From positions 186,001 through 250,000 of the forward strand of contig NZ_JACBFS010000005.1 in assembly GCF_022138605.1 (NCBI RefSeq): a stretch of 64,000 bases of DNA, written 5' to 3'. How positions within the stretch are numbered: position 1 is the first letter of the stretch; each line of letters starts with the position of its first letter. The DNA is from Xanthobacter sp. NM-25. GTDB taxonomy: Bacteria; Pseudomonadota; Alphaproteobacteria; Rhizobiales; Xanthobacteraceae. The notes beneath the pieces are model-generated. The model was not told where the DNA came from, did no database searches, and was given only the letters and a program-made list of their open reading frames with translations. Positions 23,083-33,800 of the stretch are shown here, one piece after another. The position numbers and the translations under genes were made by a program.

Positions 23083-26000
23083 TCAAAGGCTCCGGAGGAT
23101 GTCATCCAGCTCATGCTGATTGAGGGACATGTGCGGGAAGTCGGCGGGGGTGAAGCCCGTCTCCGGCGCGGCGATGCAGTATTCGACCAATGCCGTGAGC
23201 TGGGCCCGGAACTCTTCCGACAGCTCCGCGATGGTGCTGCGATCATGGATCGCGGCGGAATAGGCCCAGCGCACGCTCAGGCAGCCCTCGGAGACGATGG
23301 CGTTCACATCGAGGAGCACGCCACGGGGATTGGCACCGCCGCGTGGCTCTCCGGCCGGTTCCGGCGCGCGGGCGAACAGGGCGTCACCCTCGAACAGATG
23401 ATCCGTCTGGCCGAGATAGTTGAAGCGGATCGCCGCGATCTCCTCCAGGCGGGGCAGCGCTTTCCCCCGGAGATATTTGAGCACTCCGTAGCCGATACCG
23501 ATGTTCGGGATGCGTCGCAGGCTGTCCTTCACGGCGAGCAGGGTGGCGCGCGTGTCGGCGTCGGGTTCGGCTTCGAGCAGCAGGGGGTGAAGGCCGGTGA
23601 ACCAGCCCACGGTGCGGGAGAGATCGCGCGCCTCGAACAGGTCGGGCCGGCCGTGGCTCTCCAGGATGATGCGCAGCCGGTCCTGTCCGGACCATCGCCG
23701 CAGCGCGCCGTACAGGGCGGCGAGCATCAGCTCGTCGGCCTCGACCGGATAATGCGCTGGAGCATCATGCAGCAGGCGCTGGGTGGTGTCGCGATCGACA
23801 ACAAGCCGCACCATGGCCGTATCGCGGGAAAGGTTGCTTCCCGCCGGGTGATCCGCCGGGGGCGGCGGCAGGGGCGCCTCGCAGATGCCGCGCCAATAGC
23901 CGAGTTCGTCGTCGAAACGGTCGCTGTCCGCAAGGGTACGGACCCATGCCCCCACCGGGCTGGTGCGGAGGGGCAGGGGCGCCTCGCCGGCGGCTTCTGC
24001 TTCGAGGCAGTGGCGCAGGTCGTCAAGCAGGATGCGCCAGGAGACACCGTCGATCACCAGATGATGCGCCGCGAGGGCGAGGCGCTGATCCTGGGCGCCG
24101 ATATTGACGAGCACCGCGCCCCAGACCGGCCCGTCCGCGATGTCGAAGCTCCGCGACAGGGCATTGGCTTCGGCGGCGATGACGTCCGGCGCCTCCCTTT
24201 CGCTGCAGCTCACCACCCGCAGCGCCGGCGCCGGGGTGATGGGGGCATAGAGCTGGGTCCATCCGTCCGGGCCGGGCGCGTAGCGCGCCCGCAGGGCGTC
24301 GTGGTCGGTGTGGATGCGGTTCATCGCCGCCTGCAGGGCCTGCGCCTCCAGCCGATGGCGCGGACGCAGCAGCAGCGCCTGGTTCCAGTGGCTGGGTTCC
24401 GGAAAATCCTGCTCGAAGAACCAATGCTGGGCCGGGGCGAGGGGGACGTTGCCGGTGACCGGTCCCGGTTCCATCTGCTCCGCGCCCAGTGTTGCCACTG
24501 AGGCGGCCAGGGCGGCCAGGGTGCCGTGTTGAAAGAGCTGGCGCGGCGCGATGGCGATGCCCTGCTGGCGCGCCAGTGCCACCACCTGGATGGCGAGGAT
24601 GGAATCGCCGCCGAGGGCGAAGAAGTTGTCGTTCCGGCCGATGTCGGCACGCCCCAGCAGCTTCGCCCAGATGGCCGCGAGGATCTGCTCGAAACCCCGC
24701 CGCGGCGCCCCATCGTCGCGGTGGTGCGGACCGTCGGTGGTGGGGTGGCCGGCGGTGGGGTCCGGCAGCGCCTTGCGGTCGAGCTTTCCGTTCGGCAGCC
24801 GCGGCAGTTTGGCGAGGAGCGCGATGAGCGTCGGCACGAGGTGGCGCGGCAGCTGCTCGGAGAGATAGGCGGATACGGCCGCCTTGGCGAGGGGCGCGGG
24901 CGTCTCGATCCAGGCCGCCAGACGGGCGTGGCCGGGGGCGTCGTGCCAGGCGTCCACGGCAACGCCGGTGATGCCCGGATAGCGCAGGAGCACCGCCTCG
25001 ACCTCGCCGGGTTCGATGCGGAATCCGCTGATTTTCATCTGCCGGTCGCAGCGGCCGAGATAGTCGATATTACCGTCGGTGCGCCGCCGCACCAGATCGC
25101 CGGTCCGGTAGAGCACCGGGGCGTGCCCGGTGGTGGCGAAGGGATTGGGCAGGAAGCGCTCGGCGGTCAGGTCCGGGCGATGGTGATAGCCGCGGGCGAT
25201 CCCACGGCCGCTGAGGTAAAGCTCGCCGGGCATGCCAATGGGCACCTCTTGCATCTCTTCGTCCAGCACATGGGCCTGCGTGTTGGCGATGGGCTGGCCG
25301 ATGTGGATGCGCTCGATCGGCTCCTGGAGGCGGTAGCCGGTCGAATAGGTGGTGTCTTCCGAGGGGCCATAGAGATTATGCAGCGCGGTGACCGCGCCGT
25401 CCGCCAGGATCGCAGCGGCAAGGCTCGGCGGCAGCGGTTCGCCGGCGAGGCAGACCGTTCGCGCATTCGGCGGCAACGGTCCGAACCGCATGAGTTCCGC
25501 CATGGGGGTCGGCACGGTGTTGATGAGCGTGATCTCGTCGGCGAAGGCGGCGTCGGGAAGCTCGAACAGATCTTCCACCATGAACACGCGGCCACCGGCC
25601 GCCAGGGTGGCGAAGATCTCGAAGATCGACAGGTCGAAGCACACGGAGGTTGCGGCCAGAACGCCGGAGAGTTGCTGCGGCGAGAAGGTCTCGCGAGCCC
25701 AATGGGTGAAGGCCACCGCATTGCCATGCTCAATGGCGACGCCCTTCGGCTTGCCGGTGGATCCCGACGTATAGATGACGTAGGCGAGGTCATGGCCGCA
25801 GGCGCCGTTCGTGTCGGGGGCGTCATCGCCTGCTGATGCTTCCGCCTTGGTGGGCTCCCATATGGTGGTCGGGTCCAGGGTTTCCCGCCCGAGGAAATGG
25901 GGCTGGTCCTCCCGCGTCAACAGCAGCGCCAGGCGTGCGTCGGAAGCGATGAAGGCGACGCGCTCCTGCGGATAGTTGGGATCGAGCGGCACGTAAGCGG

Positions 26001-29000
26001 CTCCGGTTTTCAGCACCGCCAGCATGGCGGCCACCAGATCGACCGTGCGGCGCAGGCAGATGCCGACGCAGGCACCACGGCCGATGCCCCGCGATATGAG
26101 ATGGCGCGCAAGCGCATTGGCCCGCTGGTCGAGCGCCCCATAGGACAGGCTGCGGTCCCGATCGGTCACGGCGATCGCCGTGGGGGCGCGGCGGGCGCTG
26201 CGCTCGAAAAAGCCATGCAAGGTGTCCGGCGCCGGCGGGGTCTGCTGGGCGGTGTCGTTCCACGCCTGGATCTGCTGGCGTTGTTTCGCCGGAAGGCAGG
26301 AGATGCGCGCCTGCGGCAGGTGGGGGTGGGCCACCAGTGTCTCCACCAGTGCCGCGAAGGCCTCCGCCATGGCGGTGATGGTGGCGGGCAGGAACAGGTC
26401 TGTCCTGAAGATGAAGGCGCAGTCCAGAAGCCCATTCCGGTGCCGCACATTCAATGTCAGGTCGACCTTGGCGCTGTCCGGCGGGAGTGAGACCGGAGCG
26501 CTCTCCAGCCCGATGGGATCCATGTCGCGCGGCGTGTCCGCTTGCCAGCTGAACATGGCCTGGAACACCGGATTGTGGCTCCAGTCGCGGGGGACGGCGA
26601 GGGCGTCGACGACCCGCTCGAAGGGGGTGTCCTGGTGCTGGAAGCCTTCGAGCACGGTGAGGCGGGTCCGTTCGAGCTGGCGGGCGAAGCTGGCATCGGG
26701 CTCGTAGGCCAGCTTCAGGGCCAGGGTGTTCACGAACAGCCCGACCACCTGCTCGAACGCCGGATCCGGCCGCTGGGAGATGGGCGTTCCGATGACCACC
26801 TCGCGGGACCGGGAATAGCGCGACAACAGGATGGTGAAGGCCGACAGGACCGCCATGAACAGCGTGGCGTCATGTGCGCTCGCCAGCGCCGCCAGGCGTC
26901 GGGTGACATCCGCACCGAGGGTGAGGCGCACGCCGTCGCCGCCGCCCTCCTGCTGCGCGCCGCGCGGGAAATCGGTGGGCAGCTCCAGCAGGCGCGGTGC
27001 ATCCTGCAGCTGCTGCCGCCAGTAAGTGAGATCATCGTCGCCGACCTGCTGACGCTGCCAGGCGGCGTAGTCTGCGTAGCGCAGAGCCAGGGGCGGCGTC
27101 TGCGTCTGTCCCGGGTCCCCCACCAGCCCGTTATAGAAGGCGGTGACGTCCCGCTGGATCAGCTCCAGAGACTGCGCATCGGCGACAATGTGGTGGATCA
27201 CGATCAGTACGACGTGATCCTGCGGCCCCACGGCAAAGATCCGGGCGCGGAACAGGGGGGCGTGCTGAAGATCGAACGGGATTCGGCATTCCGCAGCGAG
27301 ATCTTCAGCCAGGGTCGCGTCGCTGGATGGCCGATTGGCGACGTCGGGCTCCACCACAGGCTGCACGTCGATGACCGGCTGGCCGGTGTCGGTGACGATG
27401 CGCGTGCGCAAGGCCTCGTGGCGCTGAGAGAGGCGCCGGAAGGCTTCGACCAACGCCGCACGGTCCAGCGGGCCGCGTAGCCGGATCGCCGCGGGCACGT
27501 TGTAGGAAGGGCTTTTAGGCTCGAGCTGCCAGAGGGTCCAAAGCCGCTGCTGGGCGAAGGACAGGGGGATCGGCTCCCCCTCCGCCAGTCGCGGGATGCT
27601 GACGCCGCCGGAGGGCTGGCGCGGGTCGGACATGCCGGCCGCCGGGGCGATGGCCGCCGCGAAGTCCTGCAGGTTCGGGAACTCGAACAGCGTGCGCAGC
27701 ACGTCCTTGGTGGGCAAGGCGAAGGGCAGGCGGGCAATCATCCGCATGGCCAGAAGGGAATGCCCGCCCAGCTTGAAGAAATTGTCCTGGCGGCCGATGT
27801 CCGCCACCTTCAGGGTGTCCGACCAGGCCGCGGCGACCTGCCGCTCGACATCGGTGACGAGCGGCGCCTTGTGACCGGTCGTGAAATCCGCGATCGCCGG
27901 CAGCGCGCCGCGGTCGATCTTGCCATTGGGCTGCTGGGGCAGCCGGGTGATGAAGCCCCACAGGGTCGGCACCATATGGGCGGGCAGCACCTGCGCCAGG
28001 GTGCGCCGCAGGGCGGCCTCGTCGAGGGTGATGCCGTCGTCCGGCTCCACGAAGGCTGCGAGCTGCCTGTCGGCGCCGCCGGTGACCGTGACGACGGCCT
28101 TGGCGACCCCGTCGATCCGTTCAAGGTGATGCTCGATCTCGCCGGTTTCGATCCGCAGACCGCGCACTTTCACCTGCTGATCGAGCCGGCCGAGGAATTC
28201 CAGCAGGCCGTCCGCCCGATGCCGCACGCGATCCCCGGTGCGGTAAAGGCGTGCGCCGGGCGATGACGAGAAGGGGTCGGGAAGGAAGCGCTCCGCCGTC
28301 TGCGCCGGTCGCCCGAAATAGCCGCGCGCCAGTCCGCAGCCGGCCAGGTGCAGCTCGCCGGAGACGCCCTGCGGGCGTACGCGGCCGGCTCGGTCGAGAA
28401 TGTAGGTGCGCGTGTTGGGGAGCGGCCTGCCAATGGGCACCACGCCGCCGTCATATCCTGCCCCATGCAGGGCGACCTCCGTCGAGAACACGGTGTCTTC
28501 GGAGGGGCCATAGAGATTGTGGATGTGCAGATGCGGGTAGTCCGCGCGCAACCGCGTCACGAGGGAGGCGGGCAGCGGCTCGCCGCAGAAGGTGGCGCAT
28601 TTCACCGTCTTCGGCAGGCGCTGGGTCTGCAGCAGCTCCTGCAGCAGGCTCGGCACCGTATTGATGAAGGTCACGTCCACCTTGCCCGTCAGGTCCGGCA
28701 GGGTGAGAAAATGCTCGGTGACCACCAGCGCGCCGCCAATGACGAGGGGCGCGAAAAGCTCGAACACCGACAGGTCGAAGCTGATGGAGGTCGGCACGAG
28801 CATATAGGCCATCTCGTCCCGGCTGAAGCGGGCCTGCGCCCAATGCATGAACGCAACCACCGAGCGGTGGGCGATGGCGACACCCTTGGGGCGCCCGGTC
28901 GAGCCCGAGGTGTAGATGATGTAGGCGAGATCGTCGGGTTCGACCCGGGGCCGGGCTGCCAGGCGGGCGGCGGGCAGCGCGTCCACATCCAGGATCTGCA

Positions 29001-30855
29001 GCCCCTCGCCCGTCGCGAAGGAAGGTTGATGGTCGGACAAGAGAATGTCGAGGCCGGCATCCTGGGCGATGAATGCGAGCCGTTCGGCGGGATATTCCGC
29101 ATCGAGCGGAACATAGGCACCGCCGGATTGGAGAATGCCCAGAAGGCCGGCGATCATGCCCGGGGAACGGCGCATGCAGATGCCGACACGATGTCCCGGC
29201 CTCACGCCGGCCCCCACCAGCGCGGCGGCGATGCCGGCGGCGCGGTCGGCCAGCTCCTGATAGGTCCATGTCACGGTGCCGTCGGTGACCGCCGGCGCAC
29301 GGGGGGTCGCCCCGGCCTGCATCCGGAACAGGTCATGGAGGCAGAGCCCGGCGGCTTCCTCCCGTACCGGGCCGGCCCCGGCCGCCACGGCGGCGGCGAC
29401 CTCGTCGGGGGACAGCAGATCGAGGGTGGACAGACGCCGCTGGGGGGCCTCGACGATCATGGCGAGCAGGCGCTCGAAGCGGCGCGCCATGTCGGCGATG
29501 GTGTCCTCGTCGAACAGGTGGCAGGCGTATTCGATCTTGCCGCCGATATCCGGCCCGATGTCCTCCAAGTTGAACCGCAGCTCATACTTGGTCGCCACCT
29601 CCCGCAGCGGATAGGGCGCGATGGCGAGGTCGTGCAGGCCGGGCGGTGGGGCGATGGAGTGCTGGATGTCGAACTTCACCTGGAACAGCGGGTTCAGTTC
29701 GGACAAGGAGCGTTCCGGGTTGATCGCCTCCACCAGCCGCTCGAACGGGATGTCCTGGTGCGCGAGACCCTGCCGGACTGATGCTGCCACGCGCATGAGG
29801 AGATCCTCGAACGTGGGATCGCCCGAGAGGTCGCTGCGGAACACCAGCGTGTTGACCATCGGCCCGATCATCGTCTGCGTCTCGGGGCGGTCGCGATTGG
29901 CCACCTCGCTGCCGACGATGATGTCGTCGCTGTCGCTGTAAAGGTGCAGCAGCACCTTGAAGGCGGTCAGCAGCAGCGTGAACACGGTCACGTTCCGCTG
30001 CGCCGCAAGTGTGCGCAGCCGCAGCGCCAGGGCACGATCCAGCCGCACCGGCAGATGGCGCCCTTCGAAGCTGGTAGCGGCGCCGCGCGGGCGGTCGAAT
30101 GGCAGCTCCAGCACCGGCAGCTCTCCCGCGAGCTGTGCGGTCCAATAGGCGAGCTGGTCGCGCAGCACCGGGCCGGCCAGCAGGTCCCGTTGCCAGAGCG
30201 TCCAATCAGCGAACTGCACGGCGAGGTCGGGCAGGTCGGCAGGACGGGCCATCACCTGCGCCTCATACAGTTTGGACAGCTCTCGCGCGAACACACCCAT
30301 GGACCATCGATCGGAGATGATGTGATGCATGCCCAAAGCGAGCACGTGCGCGTCGTCACTCAGCTGCAGCAGCGCGGCGCGCAGCGGCGGCCGCGTCAGG
30401 TCGTAAGGGGTGCCGACCAGTTCCTCCACGTGGCGGCGCGCGCTCGCCTCCGGATCGGGGGCCTGACGGTAATCCTGATAGGAGAGGTCGAGGGCATCGG
30501 GCTCCCCCACCACCTGCAGGGGGGTGCCATCCGCGCCTGGGGTGAACGCGGTGCGCAGCGTGTCATGGCGCGCCACCAGCGCCGCGAAGGCGCGGGCCAG
30601 GGCCGGACGATCGAGAGGGCCCTCCAGGCGCAGGGCGAGGTTCATGTTGTAGGCAACGGTGCCGGGATCGAGCTGCTGCATGAACCAGAGCCGCTGCTGC
30701 GCGAAGGATAGCGGCAGGGGCGCGGCCGGGTTCCCACGCCGCGGAAGGGCGGCGGGCGCGGCGCGGTTCCCGCGCTTGGCGTTGAGGAGTTTGCGTTCCA
30801 GGAGCTGCCGCCGCTCTGGTGAAAGAGCATCAAGTTTCTGCAGGACCTCGTTCAT
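23083..30855 (-). CDS. NRPS, two modules plus epimerase: C-A-T-C-A-T-E
   Basis: A 2590-aa synthetase. Module 1: C with HHIISDRWS, A with YTSGSTGRPKG, T at Ser1033. Module 2: C with HHIVADAQS, A with YTSGSTGKPKG, T at Ser2085 (LGGDSI). It ends in an epimerisation domain with AHHLVIDGVSWRIL near residue 2265 and TVGWFTGLHP. Specificity positions read by eye are D-L-F-N-T-C-L-V-F for module 1 and D-L-F-N-C-A-L-T-Y for module 2. The second is close to the alanine code DLFNNALTY, so D-Ala is predicted; the first is unassigned but probably a small residue. Both A domains have the NLYGPSEDT variant motif. It overlaps the PKS upstream by ATGA, and its stop overlaps the downstream C-T region. Confidence 0.95.
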   Translation of the reverse strand: MNEVLQKLDALSPERRQLLERKLLNAKRGNRAAPAALPRRGNPAAPLPLSFAQQRLWFMQQLDPGTVAYNMNLALRLEGPLDRPALARAFAALVARHDTLRTAFTPGADGTPLQVVGEPDALDLSYQDYRQAPDPEASARRHVEELVGTPYDLTRPPLRAALLQLSDDAHVLALGMHHIISDRWSMGVFARELSKLYEAQVMARPADLPDLAVQFADWTLWQRDLLAGPVLRDQLAYWTAQLAGELPVLELPFDRPRGAATSFEGRHLPVRLDRALALRLRTLAAQRNVTVFTLLLTAFKVLLHLYSDSDDIIVGSEVANRDRPETQTMIGPMVNTLVFRSDLSGDPTFEDLLMRVAASVRQGLAHQDIPFERLVEAINPERSLSELNPLFQVKFDIQHSIAPPPGLHDLAIAPYPLREVATKYELRFNLEDIGPDIGGKIEYACHLFDEDTIADMARRFERLLAMIVEAPQRRLSTLDLLSPDEVAAAVAAGAGPVREEAAGLCLHDLFRMQAGATPRAPAVTDGTVTWTYQELADRAAGIAAALVGAGVRPGHRVGICMRRSPGMIAGLLGILQSGGAYVPLDAEYPAERLAFIAQDAGLDILLSDHQPSFATGEGLQILDVDALPAARLAARPRVEPDDLAYIIYTSGSTGRPKGVAIAHRSVVAFMHWAQARFSRDEMAYMLVPTSISFDLSVFELFAPLVIGGALVVTEHFLTLPDLTGKVDVTFINTVPSLLQELLQTQRLPKTVKCATFCGEPLPASLVTRLRADYPHLHIHNLYGPSEDTVFSTEVALHGAGYDGGVVPIGRPLPNTRTYILDRAGRVRPQGVSGELHLAGCGLARGYFGRPAQTAERFLPDPFSSSPGARLYRTGDRVRHRADGLLEFLGRLDQQVKVRGLRIETGEIEHHLERIDGVAKAVVTVTGGADRQLAAFVEPDDGITLDEAALRRTLAQVLPAHMVPTLWGFITRLPQQPNGKIDRGALPAIADFTTGHKAPLVTDVERQVAAAWSDTLKVADIGRQDNFFKLGGHSLLAMRMIARLPFALPTKDVLRTLFEFPNLQDFAAAIAPAAGMSDPRQPSGGVSIPRLAEGEPIPLSFAQQRLWTLWQLEPKSPSYNVPAAIRLRGPLDRAALVEAFRRLSQRHEALRTRIVTDTGQPVIDVQPVVEPDVANRPSSDATLAEDLAAECRIPFDLQHAPLFRARIFAVGPQDHVVLIVIHHIVADAQSLELIQRDVTAFYNGLVGDPGQTQTPPLALRYADYAAWQRQQVGDDDLTYWRQQLQDAPRLLELPTDFPRGAQQEGGGDGVRLTLGADVTRRLAALASAHDATLFMAVLSAFTILLSRYSRSREVVIGTPISQRPDPAFEQVVGLFVNTLALKLAYEPDASFARQLERTRLTVLEGFQHQDTPFERVVDALAVPRDWSHNPVFQAMFSWQADTPRDMDPIGLESAPVSLPPDSAKVDLTLNVRHRNGLLDCAFIFRTDLFLPATITAMAEAFAALVETLVAHPHLPQARISCLPAKQRQQIQAWNDTAQQTPPAPDTLHGFFERSARRAPTAIAVTDRDRSLSYGALDQRANALARHLISRGIGRGACVGICLRRTVDLVAAMLAVLKTGAAYVPLDPNYPQERVAFIASDARLALLLTREDQPHFLGRETLDPTTIWEPTKAEASAGDDAPDTNGACGHDLAYVIYTSGSTGKPKGVAIEHGNAVAFTHWARETFSPQQLSGVLAATSVCFDLSIFEIFATLAAGGRVFMVEDLFELPDAAFADEITLINTVPTPMAELMRFGPLPPNARTVCLAGEPLPPSLAAAILADGAVTALHNLYGPSEDTTYSTGYRLQEPIERIHIGQPIANTQAHVLDEEMQEVPIGMPGELYLSGRGIARGYHHRPDLTAERFLPNPFATTGHAPVLYRTGDLVRRRTDGNIDYLGRCDRQMKISGFRIEPGEVEAVLLRYPGITGVAVDAWHDAPGHARLAAWIETPAPLAKAAVSAYLSEQLPRHLVPTLIALLAKLPRLPNGKLDRKALPDPTAGHPTTDGPHHRDDGAPRRGFEQILAAIWAKLLGRADIGRNDNFFALGGDSILAIQVVALARQQGIAIAPRQLFQHGTLAALAASVATLGAEQMEPGPVTGNVPLAPAQHWFFEQDFPEPSHWNQALLLRPRHRLEAQALQAAMNRIHTDHDALRARYAPGPDGWTQLYAPITPAPALRVVSCSEREAPDVIAAEANALSRSFDIADGPVWGAVLVNIGAQDQRLALAAHHLVIDGVSWRILLDDLRHCLEAEAAGEAPLPLRTSPVGAWVRTLADSDRFDDELGYWRGICEAPLPPPPADHPAGSNLSRDTAMVRLVVDRDTTQRLLHDAPAHYPVEADELMLAALYGALRRWSGQDRLRIILESHGRPDLFEARDLSRTVGWFTGLHPLLLEAEPDADTRATLLAVKDSLRRIPNIGIGYGVLKYLRGKALPRLEEIAAIRFNYLGQTDHLFEGDALFARAPEPAGEPRGGANPRGVLLDVNAIVSEGCLSVRWAYSAAIHDRSTIAELSEEFRAQLTALVEYCIAAPETGFTPADFPHMSLNQHELDDILRSL

Positions 30856-33800
30856 CGGGCATCGCTCCCGGCTATCAGTCGGCCGACTTCGTCATCGGAA
30901 AGGCTGCCGACCTCATCGAGGAGATCGGCCAGGACGTGCAGGTCCGTGTTCTCGGCAATCCGCGCGGTAAGGGTGGCGGCGATCTCCGCCGCCGTCGGGT
31001 TGTCGAAGAGGAGATCGCGCATGGCGATGTCGACCGGAAAGGCGTCACGCAGTTTCGCCACCGCGCGGATGGCCAGCAGCGAGTGGCCGCCGAGCTCGTA
31101 GAAGCCGTCATTCACGCCCACGCGCTCCAAGCCGAGCAATTCCTTGAAGATCTCGACCACGGTAGCTTCCGCCGGCGTGCGCGGTGCGAGGAAGGCGGTG
31201 GCCAGCGCCGGCCGGCTGCGGCCGCCGGTGGCGCCGATGGGCTCCACCGCGGTGGCGACGGCGCCAATGAACGGGCGGCCGTTGGCCGAGAGCATCGTCT
31301 GGCCGCTGCATCCGGCGTCGATGAGGCTTGAGGTCAGCGCCCAGGCCGTCGCGGGGGACACCGCCGCGGCCGTCGCCGCGCCCGCCCGCGGGTGTCCGCC
31401 CGCATCCGGAGCAACGCGCGGATAGCCGATGGCGAACCAGCGGGTGGGCCCTGTCCGATCCTGCCGGGCCACGAGCAGATCCATGGCCTGGTGGGTGGCC
31501 GCATAGGCGGCAAGGCTCGGACCGCCGACCGCGACCGACAACGAGGACTGGATGCAGCAAAAGCCGATCCTGCGCCGCCCCGCCGCTGCGATCAGCGCCT
31601 GCAGCGGCGCGTGCAGGGTGTCGAGATTGTGCTGCCAATGGGCGTCTTGCAGCGCGGTGATCGGGGCCGCGGAAGCCCGGTCCGACTGAGGCATGCTCAG
31701 AAAGACGCCGTCCACCCGGCCGCAGGCGGCGACGACAGCATCGAGCGCGGCGTCGAGCGACGCCGTGTCGGTGCCATTGAGGGGGATGCGCAGGGTGTCG
31801 GCCGTTTCGAGCGATGGCGCGCCACTGTCCTGCAACAGGGCGAGCCGGACTCCGGGCCATGCGGAAAGCCCGTCGCGCCAAGCCTGGCCGACCGGGCCGG
31901 TGAGGTCGCCCATCATCGCATAGACACCATTGCGCAGCAGCCCGGCTTGCCCGTCCGCCTTGGAAGGCTCCAGGCGCTCCATCTCGGGCAGCCAGCGGTG
32001 CGGGCCGCGCAGCGCCACGGTGCGCCCATCGCGGCCGAGCTCATCGCAGATGTGCCGCGCCACCTGCTCCGGCGGGAGAGCGTCGGTCGCCTCGATGTCG
32101 ATGTGGCGCCATGCCAGGTGGGGGTGCTCCTGGCCCACCACTGGCATCACCCCACCGACCAGGGCTTGGGCGGCGTCGAGATCTTCCAGGCCGGTCACGT
32201 CCGCGGCGCATCGGGTGAGCAGGGTCAGGCTCAGGTGCCGTTCATCGTGCGCGAGCGCGGTGACGACGGCCAGCATGGCGCAGGCGTCGGCGTTGAGCGG
32301 CGTGGCCGTCGGCCGGGGCCGCAGCGGCCAGGCGAACAGCAGGTGATCGGGGGGGGCGCCGCGCTCCGCCAGCGTCGCCAGCAGGCTCGCATAGTCGGCG
32401 GGTTCACCGGGACGCAGGGCGAAGCACCGATAGTCGGGTTCGGCGAACTGGTCGCTGGCGATGACCCGGTAGGGTTCAGCGCCGGTGCGTTCGAGGATCT
32501 GCGCCAGGGCTGTGCCGATCCGTCCGTCGTCAAAGATCAGGACACGCCCCTTCAACGGCGCCGCCTTCGCGGCGGCTGGGGGCTGCCTGTGCCATGTGGT
32601 CCGATAAAGGGTGGGCCCGGGCGCCTCCGCAGCGGCTGGGCCGGCCGCTTCGTCGGGCCGGACCCAGAAGCGCTCCCCTTGAAAGGGATAGGTGGGCAGG
32701 GGCACGCGCCGGGCGCCGCGGGCGGCCGGCAGGTCGAGTGCGCCATTCAGCTGCCAGCACCGTCCCAGGGCGGTGAGGACCTGTTCGGCCTCTTCGCGCC
32801 GGTCTTCATCCCCGAGCGTGGCGATGCAGGGCACCGTCGCGGGCGCGGTCTGCGCCGTCAATGTGCTGAGCGTCCGTCCGGGACCGACCTCGATGAAGAG
32901 GGGCGCGGGCAGGGACAGCAGGGTCCGCGTGCCCGCCTCGAACCGCACCGGCTCCAGCAGGTGGCGCACCCAATAGTCCGGATCGGTCGCCTGCTCATCT
33001 GTCATCCAGGTGCCGGTGACGTTGGAGATCAGCGGGATGCGGGGCGGGGCCAGGGGGATGTCCCGAAGCACCGCGCGAAAGGCGTCGGCGGCCTCACCCA
33101 TCATCGGGGAGTGAAAGGCATGAGAGGTCTTCAACAGCCGGCTGGCGACTCCATCCTGCTTGAGGCGGCGCTGCAGGTCGGCGATGGCCGCGCGGGCGCC
33201 GGACACCACACTGAGCCCGGGGGCGTTGGCCGCCGCCAGGGCGATGTCGGCTGACAGCCAAGGTTCCACCTCCTGGTCCGGATGGATGATCGCGAGCATG
33301 GCGCCGGCGGGCGCCCGCTGCATGAGGCGGCCGCGGGCCACCACGAGGGCGAGCGCCGCATCGAGATCGAACACGCCGGCGAGGCAGGCAGCCACATATT
33401 CGCCGATGCTATGCCCATGCATGGCCCGGGGCGCGACGCCGTGCGCCATCCAGGTGCGGGCCAGGGCATAGGAGACGGCGAACAATGCCGGCTGCGCGAC
33501 GTCGGTCCGATAGATGGCGTCGTCGCCGGAGAACAGATGCTGCCGAAAGTCGAGGCCCATCAGGTGGTCGAGCCGATCGGCGCACGTCTCGAAGGGCATT
33601 CGGAAGGCGGGCAGGCCGGCGTGCAGCGACCGGCCCATGGCGGCGTAGGAGGTGCCCTGGCCGGGAAAGAGGAACACCGGCTCCGGCTCCGGTCCGCGGG
33701 CCGTCTCATCGAAGCTCGACAGGGCGCGCAGGCGCGCCGCGGCGGTGGCCGCGTCCGAGGCCACCACGAACTGCCGATGCGGGAAGTCCGTCCGCCCGGC